Assembly (NCBI GenBank): GCA_031835245.1
Contig: JAVKOQ010000410.1
Location: forward strand, 1 to 41,814
Direction of reading: 5' to 3'
Length of the DNA: 41,814 bases
Source: Balamuthia mandrillaris
Taxonomy: Eukaryota; Discosea; Longamoebia; Balamuthiidae
Numbering within the stretch: the first letter of the stretch is position 1; each line of letters begins with the position of its first letter. Positions 29,391 to 38,581 of the stretch are shown piece by piece. Below the pieces are notes generated by a model. It was not told the DNA's origin. It made no database searches and saw nothing but the letters and a program-made list of their open reading frames with translations. A program made the translations under genes and the position numbers.

Positions 29391-29881
29391 CTATTATTAT
29401 TTTGGAGATTTTGAAAAAAAAAGAACAAGAGGTGAGAAGAATGATGCGAAAAAAACAACGGGGGGAGAAAAAAAAAGGGGACAGAAGGAAGTGTACCCAG
29501 CAGACTGCGATGAGAGGGAGAAAGTGCGGAGAGGTTGATATGGATTAATGCAAATAAAAGACAAAAAGGTCAGTTTACCATTTTTTTGTTTAGGGTTGCA
29601 GCAAACATATGAAACAGAAGGGAGGGGAGGGAAAAAAAACCATTTTGTGAATATCAAGATGAAACAACTAAGGTCGCGTGGCGTGCTCTTGCGTTTTACG
29701 CTAATCTTTGAATCAAACTTTCTTTATTTTTCTTTCGCCGCTGCTTTAAGGTTCCTCACTTGCACTTCAAAACAGGATATCCGTCATTCAAATATGTCCA
29801 ACCCCAAAAGCGCTGCCACACCGAGACGTTTTTCGGCCCTGCCCTTGAATCACAGCGCCTCCTAAAACTTTTCTGAATTAT

Positions 29882-29938
29882 CATTGGTGCATTGAAATAG
29901 ATGACGTCACATTCGCGCACCCGATTGGCTAACGTCAC
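29882..29938 (-). promoter_or_regulatory. CRE-like and CCAAT-box cluster
   Basis: CATTGG (29882), TGACGTCA (29902-29909), ATTGG (29924) and ACGTCAC (29932-29938) occur within 57 bp. TGACGTCA is the classical bZIP (CRE) palindrome, and ATTGG is the inverted CCAAT box. CATTGGTGCATTGAAA recurs upstream of the acidic-protein gene. Placed between Tra2-like (-) and PSS (+), it is most likely the Tra2-like promoter. Confidence 0.55.
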
Positions 29939-30315
29939 AAATGGAAGGAATGAAATGAATCTGATCTGGTTTGATCGCAAAGAAAAAGAAAGTCTGTCAA
30001 GAATTTCTCTTCTTCTCCTCTTCCTCTCTTCCTCGTGCTGCTTCTTCTTCTTCTTCTTCTTGCTTCATTGCTCTTTATTTATTTATTTATTTATTTTTTT
30101 GTGTCTCCTTCCTTCCTTTCTCTTTCTCTTCTCCCTGAAGATAAACAAGCTTCTTGTTAGGCGTACGTTCTGCTTTTCTTTCTTTTGGCTTGCATTAAGA
30201 GAGAGAGAGAGAGAGAGCAATTAACACAAAAAAAAATTTATTATAAAAACTTTTTCTTTCTTTTCTTTTCTTTTCTTTTCTTTCTGCAGCAAAACATAAA
30301 AAAAAGCCACGCACC

Positions 30316-30323
30316 TATATATA
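30316..30323 (+). promoter_or_regulatory. TATA-like box 23 bp before the PSS start codon
   Basis: TATATATA is the only TATA candidate near the gene. Its closeness to the ATG (30346) implies a near-leaderless mRNA if it acts at the usual ~30-bp distance. Confidence 0.35.
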
Positions 30324-30345
30324 CAGAGGAGGAACCCAGGCCGGT

Positions 30346-32370
30346 ATGTCCCTCGACCCGCGGATCCACGCCCTCCAAACCCGCCCCGAGGCCACGCCCG
30401 CCCAGGCCGGCTTCTCCTTGGCGGCCTTCGCCTCCGTCTTCGTGCCCTGGTACCTGGGCAACTTTTTGCTCTTCCACTACCGCGCCGGCGCCAGCGAGTG
30501 GCTCTCCGCCGCCGCCGTTCCCGCTGCCTTTTCCTTGGCCCATGTGTTCGTCCTGCACAACCTCTTTTGGTGTGGGTGCATGCTGTGGGTGCGGCACCGG
30601 ACCCATGCCTTGACCCATTTGACGGACTTTATGTTTCAGCGGCACAAGTGGTATTGGTTCCAGGACCCCAAACGTAATGCTACTTCACAACACTTTTCTT
30701 CTCTTGTTCCTCACTCTCCACGCTTTCTTTTCTCTTCTATTCTTCTCTTGTCCTCTCATGCTTTTCTCTCGCTCTCTCTCTCTCTCTCTCTCTTTGCACT
30801 CTCTCAAGTCTCGTTTGCTTATCCCCTCTTCTTCTCTTCTCTTCTTTCTTCTTCTCTGCTCCTCGGTTTCTCTCCGCTCCGCTCTTCTCTCTGCTCCTCT
30901 CCATTGTGCGTTTTTCTCACCTCTCACTAAACATATGAACTCCCAACAAAACAAAAATAGGAGACCCTAGCTTCAAAAGAAAGTTTGTGGAAGGAGGTCT
31001 CTACCTTCTCCAATTCCTGGCCTTCATCTTAACCCCCACCCTGCTCTCCGTGCATCTGCCGTGGATGCTCCACCTCTCTCTGCTCTCTCCCAGCGAAGGC
31101 CGTGAGGAGATGCGACTCATCGACTCCTCTTTGGGTCGGCCTTTGCCCGAGCGTTCTTATGGGGAGGGCTGCGATCAGTGGGATCAGGTTTACGAAACGT
31201 TCAACGACTTTTTCGTGTTTGTCCACTTTGTGGGGTTCTTGCTCATGTCTCTTGCCATGCGCAGCTTTACCATTCGTGCGTTACTTTCTTTGTTTCCGTT
31301 TTTCTTTTTCTGCTGCTGCTTTGTTTTTCATCTCACTACCTGTTTGTTCTTTCTCCTTCGTTGTCTGATAGCTTTACTTTTGTGAAACTAAACTTATCTT
31401 CTCTCTTTCTCTCGTGCATATTCCTCCATTCAGCTTTTCTGATCAGCATTTGGGATGAAGTGCTGGAGTTCAGTTTGGAGCATATCTTTCCCAACTTTAA
31501 GGAATGTTGGTGGGATCACGCCCTGGCGGACCTTTTTGGAGCCAATCTCTTTGGCTGCCTCATTGGCTTCTGCTTGTTGAGGGCCTGCGGCGTGGAACCC
31601 GTTTCCTGGTTGGCTCCCTCCTCTCGTTTTGGAGATAACGACTGCAACAATCAGGATGACAACGAGAACGACCTCAATCGTCATTCCTTGCTGCCGCGGT
31701 CTTTGGGACTGAGGCTCAAGCAGTTCTTGTTTGGAAGAGACAAGACTGCGTTCATCTTTGTCTCTTTGATTTTCGTTCATCGCACCAGTATGCTTCGCTT
31801 CTCTGCTTCTCTCTTTTCGCTTTCACCTAACTCATTTCCTTCTTTCCACAAACCAAAGTCATATTCGTACTGCCATTTGCGTTCAAGTATGTAATGTGGG
31901 TGCCAGTGCCGCACCTCCTCTTCGTTTACCACGGCGTCGCCCACTTTGGCCTCCAAATGATGTCCTACTTGGAACACTACAATCACTATCTCTTCTCTCT
32001 TTCTTCTGCCTCTTCCTCCTCTACTTCACGCCCTCTTCGGCCCCATCACTTCATTTGGAGAACTACCAACGTCGCAATGATGGCGTTGGAGACGATATTG
32101 GTGATAAAGATGTTGCTATACGGTTATGATGACCTAGCGTTGGTTCCGCCGATGCACATTATCGTGGCGTGGGGAGTGATAGTTGCTTTGTGGGTGTTCT
32201 TCTTCTTTAGTTCTTCTTCCATTCCTTCGATTGGACTGGTGGATGTTGCAGAGAAGACCACGACGACTGAGAGGACTAACAAGAAAAAGATGAATGTAAA
32301 TGATAATAATGATGATGCGGAACAGAAGAAGAAGGAGGCAGCGATGATGAAACGATTGAAAGAAGAATGA
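30346..32370 (+). CDS. PTDSS1: Phosphatidylserine synthase (PTDSS family, base-exchange type)
   Basis: Exons 30346-30673, 30961-31275, 31434-31787 and 31859-32370 give 502 residues. The family signature is IWDEVLEFSLEHIFPNFKEC followed by WWDHALADLFGANLFGCLIG (compare LLPNFAECWWDQ in animal PSS1/2). About nine hydrophobic segments follow the PSS topology, with charged loops and a Lys/Glu-rich C-terminal tail (MKRLKEE). The enzyme exchanges serine for the choline or ethanolamine head group of existing phospholipids in a calcium-dependent reaction at the ER/mitochondria-associated membrane. Which head group is used cannot be told. A short insertion (NQDDNENDLN) and a Ser-rich loop are lineage-specific. 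Intron 1 contains (CT)n. Confidence 0.88.
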
Positions 32371-32472
32371 ACGTTACCAACAAATAAAGAAACAAACTAA
32401 CTTACAAAATGTAAAACAAAGAAAAGCAAGAGGACAGAACGAATAAAGAAGAGAAGAAAGAAGAGAGAAAAA

Positions 32473-33601
32473 CTACAACAGAACGGATGGTAATTGTACG
32501 CCCTTTTCTTGACGCATAGTTACAGCGTGCCACCAAAGCTTTTCTTCTGTTGCAAGTTCCTTCAACCGTTGCTCCACTCGACTCAAAGCTCGTGCTTTCA
32601 AAACCTCGCTTTTGTCTTCTTCTCCTCCTTCTGCTAAGATGCTTTCGGGTATGCTGAAGCTCATCAGAAGATGCCCCCCTTCTTTCGTTCTCCCGGTTCG
32701 TCTCCTGTGCTTCCGTTCTGCAGGCAACAAAACCACTTGAAAAACTCTCAATGGTACCATCGCTAAACAGTTGCCTTGCTCTCCTTCTGTTGTCGTTGAA
32801 GAAGAAGAAGGAGAAAAAGAGCAATAAAGAACAGGAAAACGGAGCAGATAGCCTATCAAGGTAGGAGGCCATAACGTTGCTCGTAGTCTCTCTTTCCTCA
32901 CTTGAAACTTTCCATCATTTTCCGCTTTCTCCCCATCTCCTCCCGCTCTTCCAACAAAAAGTGCTATGCGACATCCGACAGAAGAGGAAGAAGAAGTAGA
33001 AGAAGAAGTGAGCAGGCCAAGAAGGTCTTGGGCAAGGAGAGAAAGAGAGATATCTTCTTTTTGTTGAAGAGTTACGCGTTGAGGATGAGGCAGCTGCGGA
33101 TGAACATTTACCAGAACATAGGAAGAAGCAGAAGAAGAAGAAGAAGAAGAAGAAGAAGAAGAAGAAGAACAAGAACAAGAAGAAGAAGAGAGAATATGGA
33201 TATCCTCTTTCAGTTCTTGTTGGAATAATGGCAGATGAAGGAAGAAAGTGAGGTCATGGTCGAGGAGAACCAATGCAGCTAGCTCAGTGTTTCCCTGCGT
33301 GTCAACACAGCATGAGAGAGAAGAAGAAATCAAGCAAAAGAGAAAGGACACACACCAGACTGTTCAAAAAGAGGCAAAGGTCTTCCTGGGAGGGATAGAC
33401 GTGCTCCACCAGAAACGAGCAGCGAAGCCCCATGCCCACTGCATGCAAATCTAAAAAGTATGTCAATGAGGAGGAGCATAGGAAGAATAGAAGAAGAACG
33501 AGAAGAGAAACACGACACCAACCATTTAAAAAATGGTGCAGATGAGGGCCGAGCTGCCGCCTCATCCGTTGCGGCATACATCGGATGGCTTCTTCTTTCA
33601 T
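32473..33601 (-). CDS. C1orf74: C1orf74 / UPF0739 family protein
   Basis: Exons 33601-33523, 33450-33356 and 33294-32473 give 331 residues. Segments match the human protein as I recall it: FLVEHVYPSQEDLCLFLNSL, LVLLDHDL, YVLVNVHPQLPHP, PTLIGYLLRFPVLYC, NCLAMVPLRVFQV, MSFSIPESI, and the terminal QLPSVLL. The family is conserved in many eukaryotes but has no established function. Poly-Ser stretches (translated from CTT/TCT-type repeats, e.g. 33127-33190) interrupt the conserved core. An in-frame upstream Met at 33634 (MTTRHVFQ) overlaps a GTCGTCATG promoter motif, so the start at 33601 is preferred. The gene is divergent from panC with a 192-bp shared promoter. Confidence 0.85.
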
Positions 33602-33625
33602 GCTTCTTTCTTGGAACACATGTCG

Positions 33626-33657
33626 GGTCGTCATGGGAGTTAAGTTACGTCGTCATG
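33626..33657. promoter_or_regulatory. Two GTCGTCATG motifs in the C1orf74/panC divergent promoter
   Basis: GTCGTCATG occurs at 33627-33635 and 33649-33657, 22 bp apart in the same orientation. The same core is found before the Myb/SANT (6163) and sHSP (7592) genes. AGATCA is repeated three times further on (33671-33735). Confidence 0.5.
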
Positions 33658-33793
33658 GATCTTTACTTATAGATCAAATTCACATATGACATCATCATTC
33701 TCCTTAAATTAGAGATCACATCGGTAGATCACCTTAAGCATGGTAACTGCAGGAAAAAAAAGTAGCAGAGAAGAGAGAGAAACCTACACACAG

Positions 33794-34894
33794 ATGAAGA
33801 TCGCTTCCAACCTGGGGGCGTTCAGGAAGCTGCGGTTTAGCTCGCCGATGTTGGAGAAGCAGTCGGTGGGCTTTGTTCCGACGATGGGAGCCCTTCATCC
33901 GGGCCATCTTTCCCTGGTCCGCATGGCCAAAAGCCGGTGTGACGCCGTTGTGGTCTCTATTTTTGTGAACCCTACCCAGTACTTTCTCCCTCACATTCTC
34001 TTGCTCTTCTTTCTTTTCTCCTTGTTCTTCTTGTTCTTCTTGTTCTTCTGCTTCTTCTTCTTCTTCTTCGTTTCGTTCCTTACCTCTTCTTCTTCTTCTC
34101 CTTCTTCTTGTTCTTCTTCTTCTCGTTCCTCATTGTCGTTCTCCTTTGTGCCGCTTTTAAGGTTTGCACCTCACGAGGACTTGAAGGCCTACCCCCGAAC
34201 CTTCAAGGAAGACACCGAGCTGCTCGCCACGGAGGGCGTGGACCTGGTGCTGGCTCCCTTCGACCAGGACGAGCTCTACCCTCCCGATTTCAGCACCTTT
34301 GTGGAGGTGGAGTCCATCAACCAGACCATAGAGGCCCAACGTCGGCCTCACCATTTTCGCGGGGTGGCCACCATCCTCACCAAGCTCTTTCACGTGGTGC
34401 AGCCCCGCTATGCCTTCTTCGGCCAAAAGGACGCCATCCAATGCATCCTCGCTCGTCGTCTCGTGCGGGACCTAAACTTTCTCTCTGGCTCCGCCGCAGA
34501 AGGGGGACACAACAACCTGGAAGTGGTGGTAGGAGCCACGGTGAGGGAGGAGGATGGTCTGGCCATGAGCAGCCGCAACCGATACCTCTCCCCCGAGGAG
34601 CGTGCCAAAGCGCCCATCATCTATCGAGCCCTGCAGGAGAGCAAGGAGCGATACCTGCACGGCCAAATGCTGAGCGCGAGAGAGTTAAAGGAGCACGCCT
34701 GGAGCGTCATGGAAAGCGTGGAGGGGGTCAAAGTGGATTATGTCAGCGTGGTGGATGCTATGCTGGGCAAGGAGTTGAACGGGGAGCTGAGGCCGGAGAG
34801 TTTGTCCGAGGAGGGCGCCATACTTTCGGCCGCCATGGTGCTGGGCCGGACTCGCCTCATCGACAACGTGATTCTTCCACCCTTAAAGATGTGA
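33794..34894 (+). CDS. panC: Pantothenate synthetase (pantoate-beta-alanine ligase)
   Basis: Exons 33794-33978 and 34162-34894 (donor GTACTT, acceptor TTTTAAG) give 305 residues, the usual PanC length. An in-frame Met at 33740 would add 18 unconserved residues. The enzyme couples pantoate and beta-alanine with ATP to make pantothenate (vitamin B5), the coenzyme A precursor. Motifs seen: VGFVPTMGALHPGHLSLVR with the HxGH nucleotidyl-transferase motif, SIFVNPTQFAPHEDLKAYPR spanning the splice junction, PHHFRGVATILTKLFHVVQP, FGQKDAIQ, and MSSRNRYLSPEERAKAP. All catalytic motifs are present. No clear mitochondrial presequence is seen. PanB and PanE partners are not in the window, and a bacterial ancestry is possible but unproven. 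Confidence 0.95.
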   Translation: MKIASNLGAFRKLRFSSPMLEKQSVGFVPTMGALHPGHLSLVRMAKSRCDAVVVSIFVNPTQYFLPHILLLFFLFSLFFLFFLFFCFFFFFFVSFLTSSSSSPSSCSSSSRSSLSFSFVPLLRFAPHEDLKAYPRTFKEDTELLATEGVDLVLAPFDQDELYPPDFSTFVEVESINQTIEAQRRPHHFRGVATILTKLFHVVQPRYAFFGQKDAIQCILARRLVRDLNFLSGSAAEGGHNNLEVVVGATVREEDGLAMSSRNRYLSPEERAKAPIIYRALQESKERYLHGQMLSARELKEHAWSVMESVEGVKVDYVSVVDAMLGKELNGELRPESLSEEGAILSAAMVLGRTRLIDNVILPPLKM

Positions 34895-34991
34895 TAGCGA
34901 AAAAAAAAGTGAAGGAAGACTCATTTTGTTGTTGTTGTACACAAAAGAACAGAAGAAACACAAGAAGAAGTCGTTTCTTGCTTCTGGCTTT

Positions 34992-36490
34992 TCAGTCGGA
35001 CAGGTCATCATCGTCATCATCCATATCGTCATCATCGTCGCCACCCCCTTCGAGTTTCCTTAGCTCGGCTTCGATTCTCTTCAGCTCGTCGTCGTCATCC
35101 GAGTCGTCCTCGTCTTCTTCCAGCTTTTTGAGCTCTTCCTCGATCTTTCTTAGCTCCTCGTCGTCTTCGTCGTCATCCTCATCGTCGTCATCCTCATCGT
35201 CATCAGCTTCCAGGGCCTTGAGCTCGGCTTTGATCCTTTTCATCTCTTCATCGTCTTCCTCATCGGAGCCTTCGTCATCTGCTGTGGTCTGGTTTTTCTT
35301 CTCTTCTTCCTCCTTTTTCTTCTGCTCTTCCTCCTCTTTTTTCTTCTTCTCTTCCTCCTCTTTTTTCTTCTTCTCTTCCTCCTCTTTTCTCTTCTTCTCT
35401 TCCTCTTCTTGCTTTCTCTTTTCTTCCTCCTCTTTCTTCTTTTCCTCTTCCTCTTTCTTCCTCTGTTCTTCAGCTTCCTTCTTCTTCTTTTCTTCTTCCT
35501 CTTTCTTCTTCTTCTCTTCCTCTTCTTTCTTCCTTCTGGCCTCCTCTTGTTGTTGCTGTTTCTTTTTCTCCTCTTCCTCCTTTTTCTGCCTTCGTTGCTC
35601 TTCTTGTTTCTTCCTCTCCTCCTCTCTTCTCTTCCTCTCTTCCTCCCTCTTGGCCGCAGCGGTTTGTCGTTGAGGTTGCTTCTGCTGCTGTTGCTGTTGC
35701 TGTTGCTTCTGTTTCTTCTCCTCTTCTTCCTTCTCTTTCCTCTTCCTCTCTTCTTCCTCCTCCTGTTTCTTCTTAGCCTCTTCTTCTTCTCTGGCCTTCT
35801 CCTCCTCCTCTCTCTTCCTTTTCTCTTCTTCTTCCTGGCGTTTCTTCTCCTCTTGTTGCTTTTCGTTCCTGGAAGGAGCAGGGGAGTTAGCAGGAGAAGG
35901 AGCAGGAGAGGCAACAGGAGAGGGTTCCGCCTGGTCCGGCTCTTCCTTCTCCTTCATCTTCATCGCCTTCTCTTCCCTCTTTTCCTTGTCCTTCATCTTC
36001 ATCTCTCTCATCTTTGCCTTTCTCTTTTTTCTCAACGCAATAATGTCCTGTTTGAAAAAAACAAAGGGAGAAAGAAGAAGTAGGTACGCAGAAAAGAATA
36101 GCTTGTTAAGAAGACAGCAAACAATAAAAAAATAAAAGAAGCTTTGGAGGAGGAAAAAAAAACATACCACAAAGTTGCCGTAGGAACGTTCGGGCACTTC
36201 CTGGCCTTTACGCCTGAGGCGGTCATCCCTCCTGAGCCAGTAGGCCTCGAGCTTCATCATAAACGCTTGGCGTTGCTCCTGCCTATTCTCCAAACGCCAT
36301 TGCTTGCGCTGTTCAAACTTTAAAAAAAAAGTATTTAGCAACTTGAAAAGAGAGAAGAAGAAGAGGAAGAAGAAAGAACCTCAAATTCTTCTTGCTTGCG
36401 TTCCTGTTGTCGGGCTTTGAGCCTCTCAGAAGGTTGGCGGTGCATTGTTCTGGTGCTTTGCAAGGGCATCATCATCGAAGAAGCAGACAT
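34992..36490 (-). CDS. Lys/Glu-rich helical protein of unknown function
   Basis: Exons 36490-36380, 36317-36168 and 36047-34992 give 438 residues. The N-terminus is moderately complex and helical (RLKARQQERKQEEFEFEQRK, MKLEAYWLRRDDRLRRKG), with a conserved-looking VPERSYGNFVDIIALRKK just before a basic region. A Pro/Ala/Ser linker (SPVASPAPSPANSPAPS) leads to about 200 residues of KEEEEKKKKEEEE-type sequence, then an Asp/Glu-rich tail with repeated DELKRIEAELRKLE units, ending DDDDLSD. The charged block would form a long single alpha-helix, as in caldesmon-like or chaperone-type spacer proteins. The N-terminal domain is the informative part but is not recognised. Confidence 0.85.
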
Positions 36491-36842
36491 TTCTGGTCGT
36501 TTGAACAAATATTTTTTTTAAATAAAAAAAACAAAAGGGGGGGGATCACACACAAAACACGATTCGTACCACGAAGAATGGGTGCGGCGCGGCGGGTTGT
36601 TTGTCAAAGGTTTCTTTCTTCCCCCTTTTATTTTATTATTGTGTCTACTATGTGCTCCACCAATGAAAAATCAAAGAATTTTGTCGGCAAATAAATAAGA
36701 TAATTATTGTATCGAAAGAAACAGCAAATAGTTGTCTACAAATAATCGCTGCAGGGGGAGAAGAAACTGTGGGAGAGAGAAGGAAGGGGAGGGGAGCGAC
36801 GGGAGTGTGAGGAGAAAGAGGGAATCGAGGGGTGAGAGCGAG

Positions 36843-36925
<83 letters not shown>

Positions 36926-37029
36926 AATAAACAAAGAAGGTAGAACAAAAAAAAGAACATTGTTGTGGCCGTAAGAAAAAAAAATATAGAGGGTGAAGTG
37001 TTGCTGAGCTTTCGTTAAAGACCTGCCAT
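36491..37029. other. Intergenic region with 75-nt (GA)n tract
   Basis: This lies between the 3' end of the Rieske gene and the 5' end of the Lys/Glu-rich gene, both on the minus strand. It contains the longest GA tract of the window (about 36846-36922), A-rich runs and no coding signal. Confidence 0.7.
36846..36922. repeat. (GA)n microsatellite, ~38 units
   Basis: This is an uninterrupted GA dinucleotide run in the 3' flank of the Rieske gene (CT on its sense strand). Confidence 0.97.
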
Positions 37030-37779
37030 TTAAGACTCGTCCGGAGAGCTCTTGCCCACAAGGATCTTATCGTCATCCACGTAGTAGTAAGGCGGCACCT
37101 CCAAGTTCAGCGGGGCGGGGCCCTTCCTGATCCTGCCGCTGGTGTCGTAGTGAGAGCCGTGGCAGGGGCAGAACCAGCCGCCAAAGTCACCGGCATCTCC
37201 CACGGGGATGCATCCCAAGTGAGTGCACACGCCGATGAGGACCAGCCACTCGGGCTTTTGGGTGCGCGTCTCGTCCTTCTGGGGGTCCCTCAGCTCCTCC
37301 AGCGGGGTCTCCCTGGCCAGCTGGATCTCCCTCTCCGTGCGGTGGCGGATGAAGAGGGGTTTGCCCCGCCAGAGAACCCTGAGGCTGGTGCCCTCGGGGA
37401 TGCCCGACAGCTTGACCTCGATGTTGGCCAGGGCCTTCACGTCCCCGGCGGGGTTCAGGGTGTCCAGGAACTCCACCACGGCGTTCTTGGCGCCGATGGC
37501 GTAGGAGAAGCTGGCCGAGCCGATGACAAAGTAGCTGAAGGCCTTGCGGGTGGTGGCGCCGCCGGAGGCGGGGGGTCTCATGTATTTGTCGAACTTGGGG
37601 ACGGAGATGTCGTGCTTCTCACGTCTTTGTTGGTGTTGGTCGTCGGAGGAGGGGAAGGAGAGAAAAGGGGAGGCGAGGAAAGAGGAGGAGGAGGGAGAGG
37701 AAGAGGAGGAGAGGAAGAAGGGACGGCGGAGGGAGGAGGTGCTGGTCCGGCCGAAGGTGCTCACAGATTTGCGGAACAT
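37030..37779 (-). CDS. UQCRFS1: Mitochondrial Rieske iron-sulfur protein (cytochrome bc1 subunit)
   Basis: This intronless gene encodes 249 residues. The N-terminal ~45 residues are Arg/Ser/Phe-rich and lack acids, a mitochondrial presequence. Then come VPKFDKYMRPP, the single membrane anchor around AFSYFVIGSASFSYAIGAKN, the flexible hinge, and the C-terminal cluster domain with CTHLGC (185-190) and CPCHGSHYD (204-212). These supply the two Cys and two His 2Fe-2S ligands and the disulfide cysteines. The protein carries electrons from ubiquinol to cytochrome c1 in complex III of the inner membrane, so this organism has a respiring mitochondrion. Codon GC is clearly higher than in neighbouring genes. 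Confidence 0.98.
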   Translation of the reverse strand: MFRKSVSTFGRTSTSSLRRPFFLSSSSSPSSSSFLASPFLSFPSSDDQHQQRREKHDISVPKFDKYMRPPASGGATTRKAFSYFVIGSASFSYAIGAKNAVVEFLDTLNPAGDVKALANIEVKLSGIPEGTSLRVLWRGKPLFIRHRTEREIQLARETPLEELRDPQKDETRTQKPEWLVLIGVCTHLGCIPVGDAGDFGGWFCPCHGSHYDTSGRIRKGPAPLNLEVPPYYYVDDDKILVGKSSPDES

Positions 37780-38514
37780 GATGATGGAGTGATTGTTTTG
37801 GGTTTGATTCGAACTGAAAGCCGCTGTAGGGGGATGGGAGGGTTGAGTGTCGTGAAAAAAAAAACGAAAGAGGTTTCACTCGTTTTGCCCGATGGTAAGA
37901 AACACCCAAGAGACGCAAAAAAAAAGAAAAGAAAGATTATAATCACACAAATAAATATCTCACTATTCACACAAATCAATCCCTCTCTTTTTGTTATGGA
38001 GGATATAAATAATAGGATACAAAAAAATAACCAACAAAGAACAAAAAAATAGCAAACGAACCTTGTTGGTGTTCAAGATCAAAGCGTTGAGTGGGACCGC
38101 GCCAACAAGAACCGAAGCTCTCTCTCTTCTTTTTTTTTCACTTCGGTTTGGTTGGGCGATAATTTTTTTTGTTGTTCGGGTTTTTTGCCGACACCGAAAT
38201 ATTCACCTTCGAGTCGCCAAGTGCTAGCACACGTCAGCATCACACTGGGAAACAAAGTGATTTTGGCTGATGTCATTGCATGATTTGCGATTCGACTCCA
38301 GCCAAATCATGTCTTTGCTAACCTCGACGAGCCCTAAGCCGTTAACCCTAACCCAAAAAAATCCCATACAAATAATATAAGAATAATATTCTTGCCAAAT
38401 GAAAAAGATGGAAAGATACATTCTTCTATCGAGAGTCCTTTCGGTGCAAAAATGAAAGACCACAATACAGTTGCAGTCATTTAAAACAAGGCGGGTTCAT
38501 AAAACAAAAAGAAA

Positions 38515-38545
<31 letters not shown>

Positions 38546-38581
38546 AAGGTGCAGCAAACAAAAAAATAATAATGTGCAAAA
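37780..38581. other. Rieske promoter region and 3' flank of the zinc-finger gene
   Basis: The right part is an A-rich 3' flank with (GA)n at 38516-38540. The middle holds TTAACCCTAACCC (38342-38354), GCACACGTCAGC (about 38227) and GCTGATGTCATTGC (about 38266), which are half-CRE-like. No gene is seen on either strand. Confidence 0.6.
38342..38354 (-). promoter_or_regulatory. Telo-box-like sequence upstream of the Rieske gene
   Basis: Two TTAGGG-type units (GGGTTAGGGTTAA on the minus strand) lie about 560 bp upstream of the Rieske start. Two units are far too few for an interstitial telomere; such boxes act as promoter elements of housekeeping genes in plants and some protists. Confidence 0.3.

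Larger units (their letters stand above)
29391..30345. other. Divergent promoter region of Tra2-like and PSS genes
   Basis: This holds the undetermined first exon of the Tra2-like gene (candidate donors at about 29496 and 29580 on the minus strand), a CRE/CCAAT cluster (annotated separately), a (GA)n tract at 30197-30217 and T-rich sequence. ORFs here are short and unrecognised. Confidence 0.55.

Noticed and set aside
34108-35673. 521-codon plus ORF overlapping panC and the Lys/Glu-rich gene
   Set aside because: It is frame-shifted through panC and then antisense poly-Ser across the Glu/Lys repeat of the minus-strand gene.
37150-38052. 300-codon plus ORF opposite the Rieske gene
   Set aside because: It is antisense to a GC-rich conserved gene with both cluster motifs; Gly/Val/Ala composition is typical of such shadows.
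38342-38354. Interstitial telomere or chromosome end
   Set aside because: Only two TTAGGG-type units are present; treated as a possible telo-box instead.
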